This document shows positions 36,455-43,731 of a stretch of 64,000 bases of DNA, piece after piece. Made by a program: the position numbers and the translations under genes. The stretch comes from Streptomyces spectabilis. Lineage in GTDB: Bacteria; Actinomycetota; Actinomycetes; Streptomycetales; Streptomycetaceae. The first letter of the stretch is position 1; each line of letters begins with the position of its first letter. The notes beneath the pieces are model-generated. The model saw only the letters and a program-made list of their open reading frames with translations. It did no database searches and was not told the origin of the DNA. The stretch covers positions 2,924,501 through 2,988,500 of the forward strand of contig NZ_CP023690.1 of NCBI RefSeq assembly GCF_008704795.1, in the 5' to 3' direction.

Positions 36455-37613
36455 GCCCCTCGGCCCGCCGTGAGCGGATGGTGGCGTGGGCCGTCTCCGC
36501 CGCGACGAGGCCCAGGACGATGAAGGCCGCGCCGATGGGGCCCAGCCAGTGCGGGCCCGCCCAGGCCATGCCCGCCTGACCGACCAGCGGGGCCGCCGAG
36601 ACGCCTACGTAGACCATCGCCGAGGCCAGGCCCGTGAGGAGGGGCGCCGCGCTCGGCAGGGCGCCGATCAGGCGGTGCGTCTGCGGCGCCAGGAGGCCCC
36701 AGCCGCAGACGCCCCAGACGAGCAACGCCACGACGGTGGACGGGAGATGGGCGCTGGTCCACGGCAGCAGGGCGAAGTCGACCGCCGCCACGGCGATCGC
36801 GACGTTGATGACGCGGCGGCCGCCGAAGCGGTCGGTCAGGCCGCCCGATCCGAGCGTGCCGGCCGTGGCGGCCAGGCCCCAGACGAAGAGCAGCACGGCC
36901 AAGGTGGTGCCGCTGCCGCCCGTCGCGCGGTCGAGGCTCTCGCCGATGAAGGAGTAGACCGTGTAGAGGCCGGTGTAGACGAGGAGCGTGGTGAGCAGGG
37001 TGAGGCCGATGCGGCGGTCCGCCAGCGGGGCGAGGCGCGTGCGCAGCGGGACCGCGGGCGGCGTGGGGATCGTGGGCAGCAACAGGGCGATGGCCGCGGC
37101 GGCGAGCACCCCGACCGCCGATACGAACACCATGGTCAGGCGCCAGTCGCCGGTCACGCTGCCGATCGCCGTGCCGAGGGGCGAGCCGAGCGCGGTGGCC
37201 GCGCTGAGGCCCGTCATCACGGTGGCGATGGCACGGCCGCGCCGCTCGGGCGGGGCGAGGGCCGCGGCCGCGGCGACGGCGGCCGGGGTGATCATCGCCC
37301 CGCCGAACCCGGCGAGCGCCCGTCCGGCCAGGGCCACGCCGAAGTCGGGGACGAAGGCCGTCAGGAGGTTGCCCGCGGTGAAGACGGCGAATCCGGCGAG
37401 GAACAGCGGGCGCCGGGACCTGCGCGCGGTGAGGGCGGCCATGACCGGGCCGAGGACGGCGTACGTGAAGGCGTAGGCGGTGAGCAGCCATCCCGCGGTG
37501 CCGACGGACACGCCGAGCGAGTCGGCCGCGTCCGGCAGGATGCCGGCGATGACGAAGCTGTCGGTGCCGATGGCGAACATGCCTGCGGCCAGGACGAGGA
37601 GTGGGCGGTACAC
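36387..37613 (-). CDS. Major facilitator superfamily efflux transporter (DHA-type)
   Basis: 408 aa from GTG 37613; AGGAGG nine bases upstream fixes the start. Twelve hydrophobic segments are expected; GWLLTAYAFTYAVLGPVMAALTARRSRRPLFLAG carries the loop 2-3 basic motif A, and LTDRFGGRRVINVAIAV its repeat in the second half. VYRPLLVLAAGMFAIGTDSFVIAGILPD at the start is typical of DHA1 drug exporters. The substrate is unknown. The Rrf2 gene lies directly upstream on the same strand and a matching operator (37726-37750) sits between them, so induction by the Rrf2 signal is likely. Confidence 0.9.
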   Translation of the reverse strand: MYRPLLVLAAGMFAIGTDSFVIAGILPDAADSLGVSVGTAGWLLTAYAFTYAVLGPVMAALTARRSRRPLFLAGFAVFTAGNLLTAFVPDFGVALAGRALAGFGGAMITPAAVAAAAALAPPERRGRAIATVMTGLSAATALGSPLGTAIGSVTGDWRLTMVFVSAVGVLAAAAIALLLPTIPTPPAVPLRTRLAPLADRRIGLTLLTTLLVYTGLYTVYSFIGESLDRATGGSGTTLAVLLFVWGLAATAGTLGSGGLTDRFGGRRVINVAIAVAAVDFALLPWTSAHLPSTVVALLVWGVCGWGLLAPQTHRLIGALPSAAPLLTGLASAMVYVGVSAAPLVGQAGMAWAGPHWLGPIGAAFIVLGLVAAETAHATIRSRRAEGLTTSRTPRPRGRKDRPGARRAP

Positions 37614-37725
37614 GGGGGCGGGCCTCCTGTGGGTGCGGTGGATCGGGCAGGTGGATCGGGCAGGTGGTCGGGGCGAGCGCTCCGCCGGTCTGCGGCGCCT
37701 GGTTTCGGGGCGGTCACCCACCAGA

Positions 37726-37750
37726 TGACGTAACAGAAATTGTTACGACA
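37726..37750 (-). promoter_or_regulatory. Rrf2-type operator between rrf2 gene and MFS gene
   Basis: Arms TGACGTAACA (37726-37735) and TGTTACGACA (37741-37750) around GAAAT; 9 of 10 positions are complementary. It shares GTTACGACA with the site at 38258-38284 upstream of the Rrf2 gene, which supports one factor binding both. Confidence 0.65.
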
Positions 37751-37804
37751 TGGGGCGCGAGAAAGGCCGGTCCGCTCGGACCGGCCCGTTCGGCGGCGGG
37801 TGGG

Positions 37805-38233
37805 TCAGGCGACCGTCTCCTTGAGGACGTCGGCGACGGTGACCTCGGCCAGTTCGGCCTTCATCGCCTCCTCCGCGCGGTCGTACGCGCCGCGCAGGAC
37901 CGGCGGGATGCCGCGGCCCACCGGGCACTTCTGGTTGGGAGTCGAAGGGTGGAGGGCGAGGAGCGGGTCGGGCTCGACCGCGAGGTAGACGTCCCGGAGG
38001 GTGATCGCCCCGGGCTCGCGGGCGAGGCGCCAGCCCGCGCCCTGGCCGCGCTGCGACACCACCAGGCCCGCGTCGCGCAGGCTGCCGAGCGTGCGGCGGA
38101 TGACGACGGGGTTGGTGTTGACGCTGTCGGCGATCTGGTCGGACGTCACGATGCCGTCCGGCCGCTTGGGGCAGACCAGGGCCATCCACGTCAGCGCGTG
38201 CGTGGCCACGGTCATGCGGCTGTTGGCGCTCAT
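37805..38233 (-). CDS. Rrf2-family transcriptional regulator
   Basis: 142 aa. Winged HTH: RMTVATHALTWMALV, IVTSDQIADSVNTNPVVIRRTLGSLRDAGLV, SQRGQGAGWRLAREPGAITLRDVY. The C-terminal part has a single Cys (NQKCPVG) rather than the three-Cys set of IscR/NsrR, so an iron-sulfur cluster is unlikely; a thiol or small-molecule sensor such as the YwnA-like members is more probable. The ATG start has no strong SD. Paired palindromes flank the gene, upstream of itself and of the MFS gene, consistent with autorepression and control of the pump. Confidence 0.9.
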   Translation of the reverse strand: MSANSRMTVATHALTWMALVCPKRPDGIVTSDQIADSVNTNPVVIRRTLGSLRDAGLVVSQRGQGAGWRLAREPGAITLRDVYLAVEPDPLLALHPSTPNQKCPVGRGIPPVLRGAYDRAEEAMKAELAEVTVADVLKETVA

Positions 38234-38257
38234 GGGCCCTCCCGCCGTTCGGCTCTT

Positions 38258-38284
38258 CTGTCGAAACTGATTCTGTTACGACAG
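38258..38284 (-). promoter_or_regulatory. Rrf2-type operator upstream of the Rrf2 gene
   Basis: Arms CTGTCGAAAC (38258-38267) and GTTACGACAG (38275-38284), 9 of 10 complementary, seven-base spacer, 25 bases before the Rrf2 start. It overlaps the stop of the MmcQ-like gene. Confidence 0.65.
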
Positions 38285-38716
38285 GGGCGTGGCTGTCCAG
38301 CCCTGTTCGTCATCGTCGAGGAGTGCCGCGAGCTTCTTGGGGGCCAGGGCGCGGTAGCTCTCCACGAGGAGTTCGGCGACCTCCGTCCAGTCCGTGGCGG
38401 CCTCGTCCAGGTGCATGCCGACGACGTTCGCGCCCCAGCCCATCCGGAAGAAGGGCGGGCCCGCGTGCGTCAGGGCCTCGAACTCCTCGCCCCGGGCCCG
38501 GAAGGTGAGGGTCGTGGTGGGCGCGGCCGCGTGGGCGTGGGTGGCGGCGGGGCGCGCGGGGTCGGTGACGTAGACGTGGGCGAAGGTGCGGGCCCGTACG
38601 CGCCAGCGGGTGCCGGTCCAGGCCCGCTCCTCGTACGCGTCGGGGAGGCGGCCGCAGATCGCGCGGAGGCGCATGAGCGTGTCGAGGGGGACCTCGTCGT
38701 CGGGTGGCCTGGTCAT
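38276..38716 (-). CDS. MmcQ/YjbR family protein
   Basis: 146 aa. LMRLRAICGRLPDAYEERAWTGTRWRVRARTFAHVY, RARGEEFEALTHAGPPFFRMGW and VELLVESYRALAPKKLAALL match the YjbR/MmcQ fold (a double-wing DNA-binding-like domain with CyaY-like topology); no biochemical role is established. The ATG overlaps the ATPase stop (ATGA), so it is the last gene of the btu operon, though a link to cobalamin is only positional. Confidence 0.85.
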   Translation of the reverse strand: MTRPPDDEVPLDTLMRLRAICGRLPDAYEERAWTGTRWRVRARTFAHVYVTDPARPAATHAHAAAPTTTLTFRARGEEFEALTHAGPPFFRMGWGANVVGMHLDEAATDWTEVAELLVESYRALAPKKLAALLDDDEQGWTATPLS

Positions 38717-39546
38717 CCGGGGAGTGCGGGCCGCGGGTCCGACGGCCGCAGGAAGGTGACGGTCGGGTGGTCGAGCGGGGTGGCGGGCGGGGTCACCCGG
38801 GCCCGGACGCCGTAGACCTCCGCGATGAGGGGCTCGGTGATGACCTGCGCCGGGGTGCCGTGCGCGTGCGCCCTGCCCTCCTTCAGGACCAGGATCTCGT
38901 CGCAGAACATCGCCGCGAGGTTGAGGTCGTGCAGGGCGATCACCGTGGTGACGGGGAGGGTCGCCACCAGGGTGAGGAGGTCCAACTGGTGGTGGATGTC
39001 CAGGTGGTTGGTGGGCTCGTCGAGGAGGAGTTCACGCGGGGACTGGGCCAGGGCCCTGGCGATGTGGGAGCGCTGGCGTTCGCCGCCGGAGAGGGTGTGC
39101 CAGGGCTGGTCCGCGCGGTCGGACAGGCCCGTGCGGGCCAGGGCCTCGGTGACGACCCGCTCGTCGTCGGCCGTCGACGGCACCCAGGCGCGGCGGTGCG
39201 GGACGCGGCCCAGGCGCACGACGTCCCGCACCGTCAGGTCGACCTGGGTGTCCGCCTGCTGCTCCACCAGGGCGAGGCGGCGGGCCACCGCGCGGCGGCC
39301 CAGGTCGCGCAGCGGCTCGCCGTCGAGGGTGACGACGCCGGAGGCCGGGGCCAGGACGCCCGCCAGGAGGCGCAGGAGCGTGGACTTGCCGGAGCCGTTG
39401 GGCCCCAGCAGACCGACCACCGCGCCCGGACGCGGGGCGAGCGTGACACCGTCCACGATGAGACGACCACCCGCAACCCGCGACACCCGCTCCGCACTCA
39501 GACCCACACCCACCGCCACACCCGAAACCTCCGCCGCCCCCGTCAC
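38713..39546 (-). CDS. btuD: BtuD-like cobalamin/siderophore ABC transporter ATP-binding protein
   Basis: 277 aa from GTG 39546, which overlaps the preceding ORF's stop (GTGA). Walker A GLLGPNGSGKSTLLRLLAG (near 46-64), Q-loop VEQQADTQ, signature LSGGERQRSHIARAL, Walker B ELLLDEPTNHLDIH, and the switch His in VIALHDLNL are all present. This is the FecE/BtuD type that energises uptake with a FecCD permease. Upstream genes are the permease and binding protein behind a cobalamin riboswitch, so cobalamin is the likely substrate. The segment SAERVSRVAGGRL near residue 18 recurs in the small ORF just upstream. Confidence 0.9.
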   Translation of the reverse strand: MTGAAEVSGVAVGVGLSAERVSRVAGGRLIVDGVTLAPRPGAVVGLLGPNGSGKSTLLRLLAGVLAPASGVVTLDGEPLRDLGRRAVARRLALVEQQADTQVDLTVRDVVRLGRVPHRRAWVPSTADDERVVTEALARTGLSDRADQPWHTLSGGERQRSHIARALAQSPRELLLDEPTNHLDIHHQLDLLTLVATLPVTTVIALHDLNLAAMFCDEILVLKEGRAHAHGTPAQVITEPLIAEVYGVRARVTPPATPLDHPTVTFLRPSDPRPALPG

Positions 39547-39746
39547 CCGACCCCCCTGACCCGAAACGACACGCCCGCCAGAAGACCCGGGAGCGTGAAC
39601 CTGCCGGAGCCATCAAGGCCCGGGAGACCGGCGCGCGGGGCGAGGAGACGGCCGCCCGTGGCCCGGGAGACCCGTTCGGCGCCCGTCGCGCCGAAGGCCC
39701 GGCCCGCACCCGCCCAAGGCCCGGCTGGAAGCCCCGTCGCGCTCAT
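39543..39746 (-). CDS. 67-codon overlapping ORF resembling a shuffled ATPase N-terminus
   Basis: Starts at ATG 39746, overlapping the permease stop (ATGA), and stops at 39543, overlapping the ATPase GTG (GTGA). The product contains GAERVSRATGGRLLAPRAG, which aligns with the ATPase SAERVSRVAGGRL and the later LAPRPG after skipping six residues (IVDGVT). It has no ATP-binding motifs. It is most simply a partial duplication of the ATPase 5' end kept open and translationally coupled; whether it makes a stable peptide or only carries ribosomes to btuD is unknown. Confidence 0.5.
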   Translation of the reverse strand: MSATGLPAGPWAGAGRAFGATGAERVSRATGGRLLAPRAGLPGLDGSGRFTLPGLLAGVSFRVRGVG

Positions 39747-40807
39747 CCGGCCCTCCTCGTGCGGTACAGGACCGCCACGAACGCGGGCACGCCGATCAGG
39801 GACGTGACCACGCCGACCGGGACCTCCTGGGGGTCCAGGAGCGTACGGGCCAGGGTGTCCACCCAGATGAGGAAGACCGCGCCGGTCAGGGCGGTCACCG
39901 GCAGGAGCCGGGCGTGGCGCGGGCCGACGAGCAGGCGGGCCGCGTGGGGCAGGGTCAGGCCGACGAAGCCGATCGCCCCCGCGGCGCTGACCAGGGCCGC
40001 CGTGAGCAGGGCCGTGGTGCACAGCAGGAGCAGCCGGACCCGGATGACGTGCACGCCCAGGGCCGCCGCCGCGTCCTGGCCGAAGGCGAACGCGTCGAGC
40101 GTGTGCGCCTGGGACAGACAGACCGCCAGGGCAACGGCCAGGACCGTCGCGCAGACCGCCACGTCCGTCCAGTCCGCGCCGCTCAACGAGCCGAGCAGCC
40201 AGAACAGGACGCCACGGGTCGTCTCCGCGTCCGCCGCCGTCAGGATGACGAAGGAGGTGAGGGACGAGAAGAGCTGCATGGCCGCGACGCCGGACAGGAC
40301 CACGCGGTCCGTCGTGGCGCCCAGGGCCTGGCTGAGGAGCAGCACGAGGCCGAACGCGCACAGGGCGCCGACGAAGGCCCCGCCCGAGACCGAAAGCGCT
40401 CCCCCGCCGACCCCGAGGACCACCACCGCCACCGCGCCCGTGGACGCCCCGGAGGACACGCCGAGGACGAACGGGTCGGCCAGCGGATTGCGCAGGAGCG
40501 ACTGGAGGACCGCGCCGCACACCGCGAGGCCCGCCCCGCACACGCCCGCGAGCAGGGTGCGCGGCATGCGCAGGTTCCAGACGATGCCGTCGCGCAGCGG
40601 GGTGAGTTCGGCCCCGCCCCAGCCGAGGTGGGCGGCCACCGCGGCCCAGACGTCCGGTACGGAGATGTCGGCCGGGCCGATGGTGACGGCGACGGCCACC
40701 GAGAGCGGAAGCGCCACCAGGCCCGCCGCCCACAGCAGCGCCGTGCGCCAGGCACCGCGCGCCGGGCGCCACCCGCCGCGGGCCCGCTCGCGCGCGGCCG
40801 TGCTCAC
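39743..40807 (-). CDS. btuC: BtuC-like FecCD-family ABC permease
   Basis: 354 aa from GTG 40807 (overlapping the upstream stop, GTGA). About ten hydrophobic segments. FecCD signatures: WNLRMPRTLLAGVCGAGLAVCGAVLQSLLRNPLADPFVLGVSSGAS, the LSGVAAMQLFSSLTSFVIL and FWLLGSLSGADW blocks, and the coupling-helix region GAIGFVGLTLPHAARLLVGPRHARLLPV. It forms the membrane channel for cobalamin (or a corrinoid) with the ATPase and lipoprotein of this operon. Confidence 0.92.
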   Translation of the reverse strand: MSTAARERARGGWRPARGAWRTALLWAAGLVALPLSVAVAVTIGPADISVPDVWAAVAAHLGWGGAELTPLRDGIVWNLRMPRTLLAGVCGAGLAVCGAVLQSLLRNPLADPFVLGVSSGASTGAVAVVVLGVGGGALSVSGGAFVGALCAFGLVLLLSQALGATTDRVVLSGVAAMQLFSSLTSFVILTAADAETTRGVLFWLLGSLSGADWTDVAVCATVLAVALAVCLSQAHTLDAFAFGQDAAAALGVHVIRVRLLLLCTTALLTAALVSAAGAIGFVGLTLPHAARLLVGPRHARLLPVTALTGAVFLIWVDTLARTLLDPQEVPVGVVTSLIGVPAFVAVLYRTRRAG

Positions 40808-41952
40808 CGGGCCAGGCCGAACTCGCGCAGCCCCGCCGCGACTTGTTCGATGCCGTCGACCGTGCGGATCGTGGGGTTCAGGGCCTGGCCGCTGAGCAGT
40901 ACGTACCGCTTCTTCTTCACGGCCGTGAGGTTCTTGGTGACCGGGTTGGACTCCAGGAACTTGATCTTCTCCCGGGCGCTCTCGGCCGACTGGGCCTTGC
41001 GGGTGAGGTCGCCGATGACGAGGACGTCCGGGTCGCGGTCGGCCACGGTCTCCCAGTTGACCTGGGGCCACTCGGCGCGCGTGTCGGCGAAGGCGTTGCG
41101 GACGCCGAGCGTGCGGGTGATGACGCCGGGCGCGCCGCAGCAGCCCGCGATGTAGGGCGCCTTGGAGTCGGAGAACCAGTACAGGACGGACGCGTCGGAC
41201 GACTTGAGGGTGCGCTTGGCCTTCGTGACGCGGGACTTGAGGTCCGCGACGAGGCGCTCGCCGCGCCGCTCCACGTGGAAGACCCGGGCCAGGTCGCGGA
41301 TCTCGCCGTAGACGGTGTCCATGGTGAGCGTCTTGGTGCGGGTGCCGTCGCCGTCGCCGCCGTTGTCCTTGCCCGCGCAGTCGCTGGGCGAGACGTAGAC
41401 GGGGACGCCCAGCTCGGTGAACTTGGCGCGGTCGGCGACGCCGCCCTTGCCGACGGTGTAGAGGAACGAGGCGCTGACGAAGTCCGGCTCCTTGGAGAGG
41501 ACCTTCTCCAGGGACGGGTAGCGGTCGGCGAGGCGCTCGACCTTCGCGTTCTGCTTCTCCAGTCCGGGCAGGATCGGGTCGGTCCAGGTGCCGGTGCCGA
41601 CCATGCGGTCGGCGAGGCCGAGGGAGAGCAGGATCTCCGTGGAGCCCTGGTCGAGGGAGACCGCCCGCTCGGGCGGGGCCGTGACCTCGGCCTTCTTGCC
41701 GCAGGACGTGACCGTCACCGGGTAGCCCGCGGCCTTGGCCCCCGCGTCCCGCCGCTCGGCCGAGCCGCCGCCGCAGGCGGTGAGCAGGAGGAGGCCGCCC
41801 GCCGCGAGCAGCGCGGTCAGGCGCGCCCCGGGAGCGGTGCGGGCACCGCGGGCGGCGGTGCGGGGACGGGCGGCCGCGCGGAGAGCGCGAGGGGCAAGAG
41901 GGGCAAGAGGGGCAAGAGGGGGCACAGGTTCTTCCCGGGTCTCATGGCTCAT
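40804..41952 (-). CDS. btuF: BtuF-like substrate-binding lipoprotein
   Basis: 382 aa. A Pro/Ala/Arg-rich N-terminus is followed by a lipoprotein signal, LTALLAAGGLLLLTACGGGS, with the lipobox LTAC (Cys near 60). The mature part is a helical-backbone periplasmic-binding fold: PPERAVSLDQGSTEILLSLGLADRMVGTGTW, LSKEPDFVSASFLY, and DRDPDVLVIGDL near the C-terminus. Two adjacent Cys in AGCCGAPG are unusual. Because a cobalamin riboswitch precedes the gene, the ligand is probably B12 or a corrinoid rather than iron-siderophore. First gene of a five-ORF overlapping operon. Confidence 0.88.
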   Translation of the reverse strand: MSHETREEPVPPLAPLAPLAPRALRAAARPRTAARGARTAPGARLTALLAAGGLLLLTACGGGSAERRDAGAKAAGYPVTVTSCGKKAEVTAPPERAVSLDQGSTEILLSLGLADRMVGTGTWTDPILPGLEKQNAKVERLADRYPSLEKVLSKEPDFVSASFLYTVGKGGVADRAKFTELGVPVYVSPSDCAGKDNGGDGDGTRTKTLTMDTVYGEIRDLARVFHVERRGERLVADLKSRVTKAKRTLKSSDASVLYWFSDSKAPYIAGCCGAPGVITRTLGVRNAFADTRAEWPQVNWETVADRDPDVLVIGDLTRKAQSAESAREKIKFLESNPVTKNLTAVKKKRYVLLSGQALNPTIRTVDGIEQVAAGLREFGLAR

Positions 41953-41997
41953 GCGCGGAGCCTGGTCTGCGAAACCCCGCCGCCCGGCGCGCGGTCG

Positions 41998-42160
41998 GCG
42001 GTGCCAGCAGGTCTTCGGACTCGGGTTCGTCCGGGCGGGGCCGCCTTCCCGGATGTCCGTGACATCCAGTGGCCGCTGGTCCCGCCCGTCCCCCTCACCG
42101 CTGCGCGTCAGTTCCGGTTTCCCACCGGATTCCCTGGCCCGGGTGCGGGCGCGACTGGCG
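41998..42160 (-). promoter_or_regulatory. Cobalamin (AdoCbl) riboswitch controlling the btu operon
   Basis: Read on the minus strand: GGGAATCCGGTGGGAAACC (from 42134), CTGACGCGCAGCGGTGAGG, the B12 box GCCACTG (42067-42073), and GAAGACCTGCTGGC near the 3' end (about 42000). These are the conserved blocks of the cobalamin riboswitch in correct order. It lies 50-200 bases before the btuF ATG and should switch off uptake when B12 is plentiful. Confidence 0.93.
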
Positions 42161-42165
42161 TGCGC

Positions 42166-42171
42166 AAGCTA
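42166..42171 (-). promoter_or_regulatory. Putative -10 for the riboswitch transcript
   Basis: TAGCTT on the minus strand, directly against the VOC gene stop (42172-42174), would start RNA near 42159, just before the riboswitch core. Confidence 0.45.
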
Positions 42172-42633
42172 TCACCCGGCCGGATCCCACCCCTGCTCGG
42201 GGCGCGGTTCGCCACGGTACGTACCGAAGGACCACTTGTTGCCCTCCGGATCCTCCACGGCGAACTCGCGGCTGCCGTACGGCTGGTCCTCGATCTCGCG
42301 GATGATCTTCACGCCCGCCTCCTTGAGGCGGCGGTGGAGGGCGTCGACGTGGTCCGTGACGACGTACGCGCCGAACGTGCCCGGCTGCAGGCACCACGCG
42401 GCCGACTCCGGGTCGTACGAGCCGAGCATGACGGCGCCGCCCTCGGGCCAGTCGAGCTGGGCGTGGGCGACGCGGCCGCCGTCCTCGTAGACGGCGGTGC
42501 GCAGGAAGCCGACGGTGGTGACGAGGAAGTCGATGAGCGCGGGGGCGTCGTGGGCCTGGAAGGTGGGCCAGACGTCGGGGGCGCGGAGGTTCGGGGTGGT
42601 CTGGGTGCTCTGTACCGCTTCGGTGGTGTTCAT
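42172..42633 (-). CDS. VOC (glyoxalase/bleomycin-resistance) superfamily protein
   Basis: 153 aa. The fold's paired beta-alpha-beta modules are visible: VWPTFQAHDAPALIDFLVTTVGF, GRVAHAQLDWPEGGAVMLGS, then AYVVTDHVDALHRRLKEAGVKIIREIEDQPYGSREFAVEDPEGNKWSFGTY with the final metal-ligand-type Glu/Asp region. Members include dioxygenases, glyoxalases and antibiotic-binding proteins; the substrate is unknown. The start lies five bases after the AraC gene stop, so the two are co-transcribed. Confidence 0.88.
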   Translation of the reverse strand: MNTTEAVQSTQTTPNLRAPDVWPTFQAHDAPALIDFLVTTVGFLRTAVYEDGGRVAHAQLDWPEGGAVMLGSYDPESAAWCLQPGTFGAYVVTDHVDALHRRLKEAGVKIIREIEDQPYGSREFAVEDPEGNKWSFGTYRGEPRPEQGWDPAG

Positions 42634-42638
42634 GCCTC

Positions 42639-43511
42639 TCAGTCTTGGCCGTCGCGGTGTCCCCCGGCTTGGATATTCCGGCACTCCTCGGCCAGCCAGG
42701 CGCTCGGGCTCGCTCCCGTGTACTGGCGGAAGTCGCGCACCAGGTGGGAGTGGTCGTAGTAGCCGCAGTCGGCGGCGACGCGGGCGAGGTCGGCGGGCGC
42801 GCCCGCGACGACCGCGCGCACCATCCGCGCCTTCGCGTGCTGGAACCGCATCAGGCGGGCGGCCTGCTTGGGCGTCACCCCGGTCTCGGCGCGGAACAGG
42901 GCCGAGAGGCGGCGCTCGCTGAGCGCGACGTGCGCGGCCAGGCCCCGCAGGGTGCCCGCGCCCCGGTGCCGGGCGAGCCAGGCCCAGGCCTCGGCGACCT
43001 CGGGGCGCACCGGGCCGAGGCGCCCGGCGTCGGCGGCGCGGCCCGCCAGATAGGCGTTGAGGCAGGCGAACCGCTCGTCCCAGCCGTCGGCCGCGCACAG
43101 CCGCTCGCGGACGTCGGCGGCGATCCGGCCGAGGACGTCCGTGCCGTCGGTGACGAGCACGCCGGTCAGTTCGGCGGCCGGCAGGCCGAGGAGCGAGCGG
43201 GCCGCGAGGGGGTGCACGGCGAGCTGGATGCCCGCCTGGTGCTCGGGCTGCACGACGTACGCCGGGCTCTGGTGCAGGCCGCCCACGACGATGTCGGTGC
43301 GCACGGCGTCGGGCCCGGTGGCCTGCTCCGCGGTGCGGCCGCTGACGACGGGCCCGTCGAGCGAGAAGATCAGCGTCAGATACGGGGACGGCAGGCCGCG
43401 GTGCAGGCCCGGCCGCTCGCCGCTCGTGCGGTAGCCCACGGCGGACACGACCTTGCCGCCCTGCTCCGGCGGGAGCGGGGCGCGGACGAACTCGCGGAGG
43501 GCGGTGTCCAT
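42639..43511 (-). CDS. AraC-family transcriptional regulator
   Basis: 290 aa starting MDTALREFVRAPLPPE at ATG 43511. The N-terminal ~180 residues form a ligand-type domain (GLPSPYLTLIFSLDGP, GIQLAVHPLAARSLLGLP). The C-terminal double HTH is clear: LRGLAAHVALSERRLSALFRAETGVTPKQAARLMRFQHA and LARVAADCGYYDHSHLVRDFRQYTGASPSAWL. It precedes and probably controls the VOC gene in the same transcript. CACAAT-six bases-ATG is a possible leaderless start. Confidence 0.92.
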   Translation of the reverse strand: MDTALREFVRAPLPPEQGGKVVSAVGYRTSGERPGLHRGLPSPYLTLIFSLDGPVVSGRTAEQATGPDAVRTDIVVGGLHQSPAYVVQPEHQAGIQLAVHPLAARSLLGLPAAELTGVLVTDGTDVLGRIAADVRERLCAADGWDERFACLNAYLAGRAADAGRLGPVRPEVAEAWAWLARHRGAGTLRGLAAHVALSERRLSALFRAETGVTPKQAARLMRFQHAKARMVRAVVAGAPADLARVAADCGYYDHSHLVRDFRQYTGASPSAWLAEECRNIQAGGHRDGQD

Positions 43512-43530
43512 GCGTCCATTGTGACCGCGT

Positions 43531-43578
43531 ACGGGACCGGGTGCGGGGTCGGGCACGGGACCGGGTGCGGGACCGGGC
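43531..43578. repeat. Two tandem 24-bp GC-rich repeats upstream of the AraC gene
   Basis: 43531-43554 and 43555-43578 (both start ACGGGACCGGGTGCGGG) match at 22 of 24 positions. They lie 20 bases before the AraC start, where promoter elements are expected. Confidence 0.8.
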
Positions 43579-43731
43579 ACGCCCCGCGCGTGCCCCTGCG
43601 GCTACCCGCTCCCCCGTGTCCCATGCCCGCCACGCACGGTGACATCGATCATGGGAATCGCCCGCGCGCGCTCGTAGCATGGCCCGCCGCTCCGCACCGG
43701 GCGGCGCATCACTTCCGAGGAACGGACCACC

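Noticed and set aside
33112..36579. 1155-codon plus-strand open frame across the nuclease, carboxypeptidase and antiporter region
   Set aside because: Low-complexity antisense and off-frame translation; known motifs lie in other frames.
38713..41952. Iron-siderophore (FecBCD) importer
   Set aside because: Protein families alone allow it, but the cobalamin riboswitch directly upstream makes corrinoid uptake the better call.
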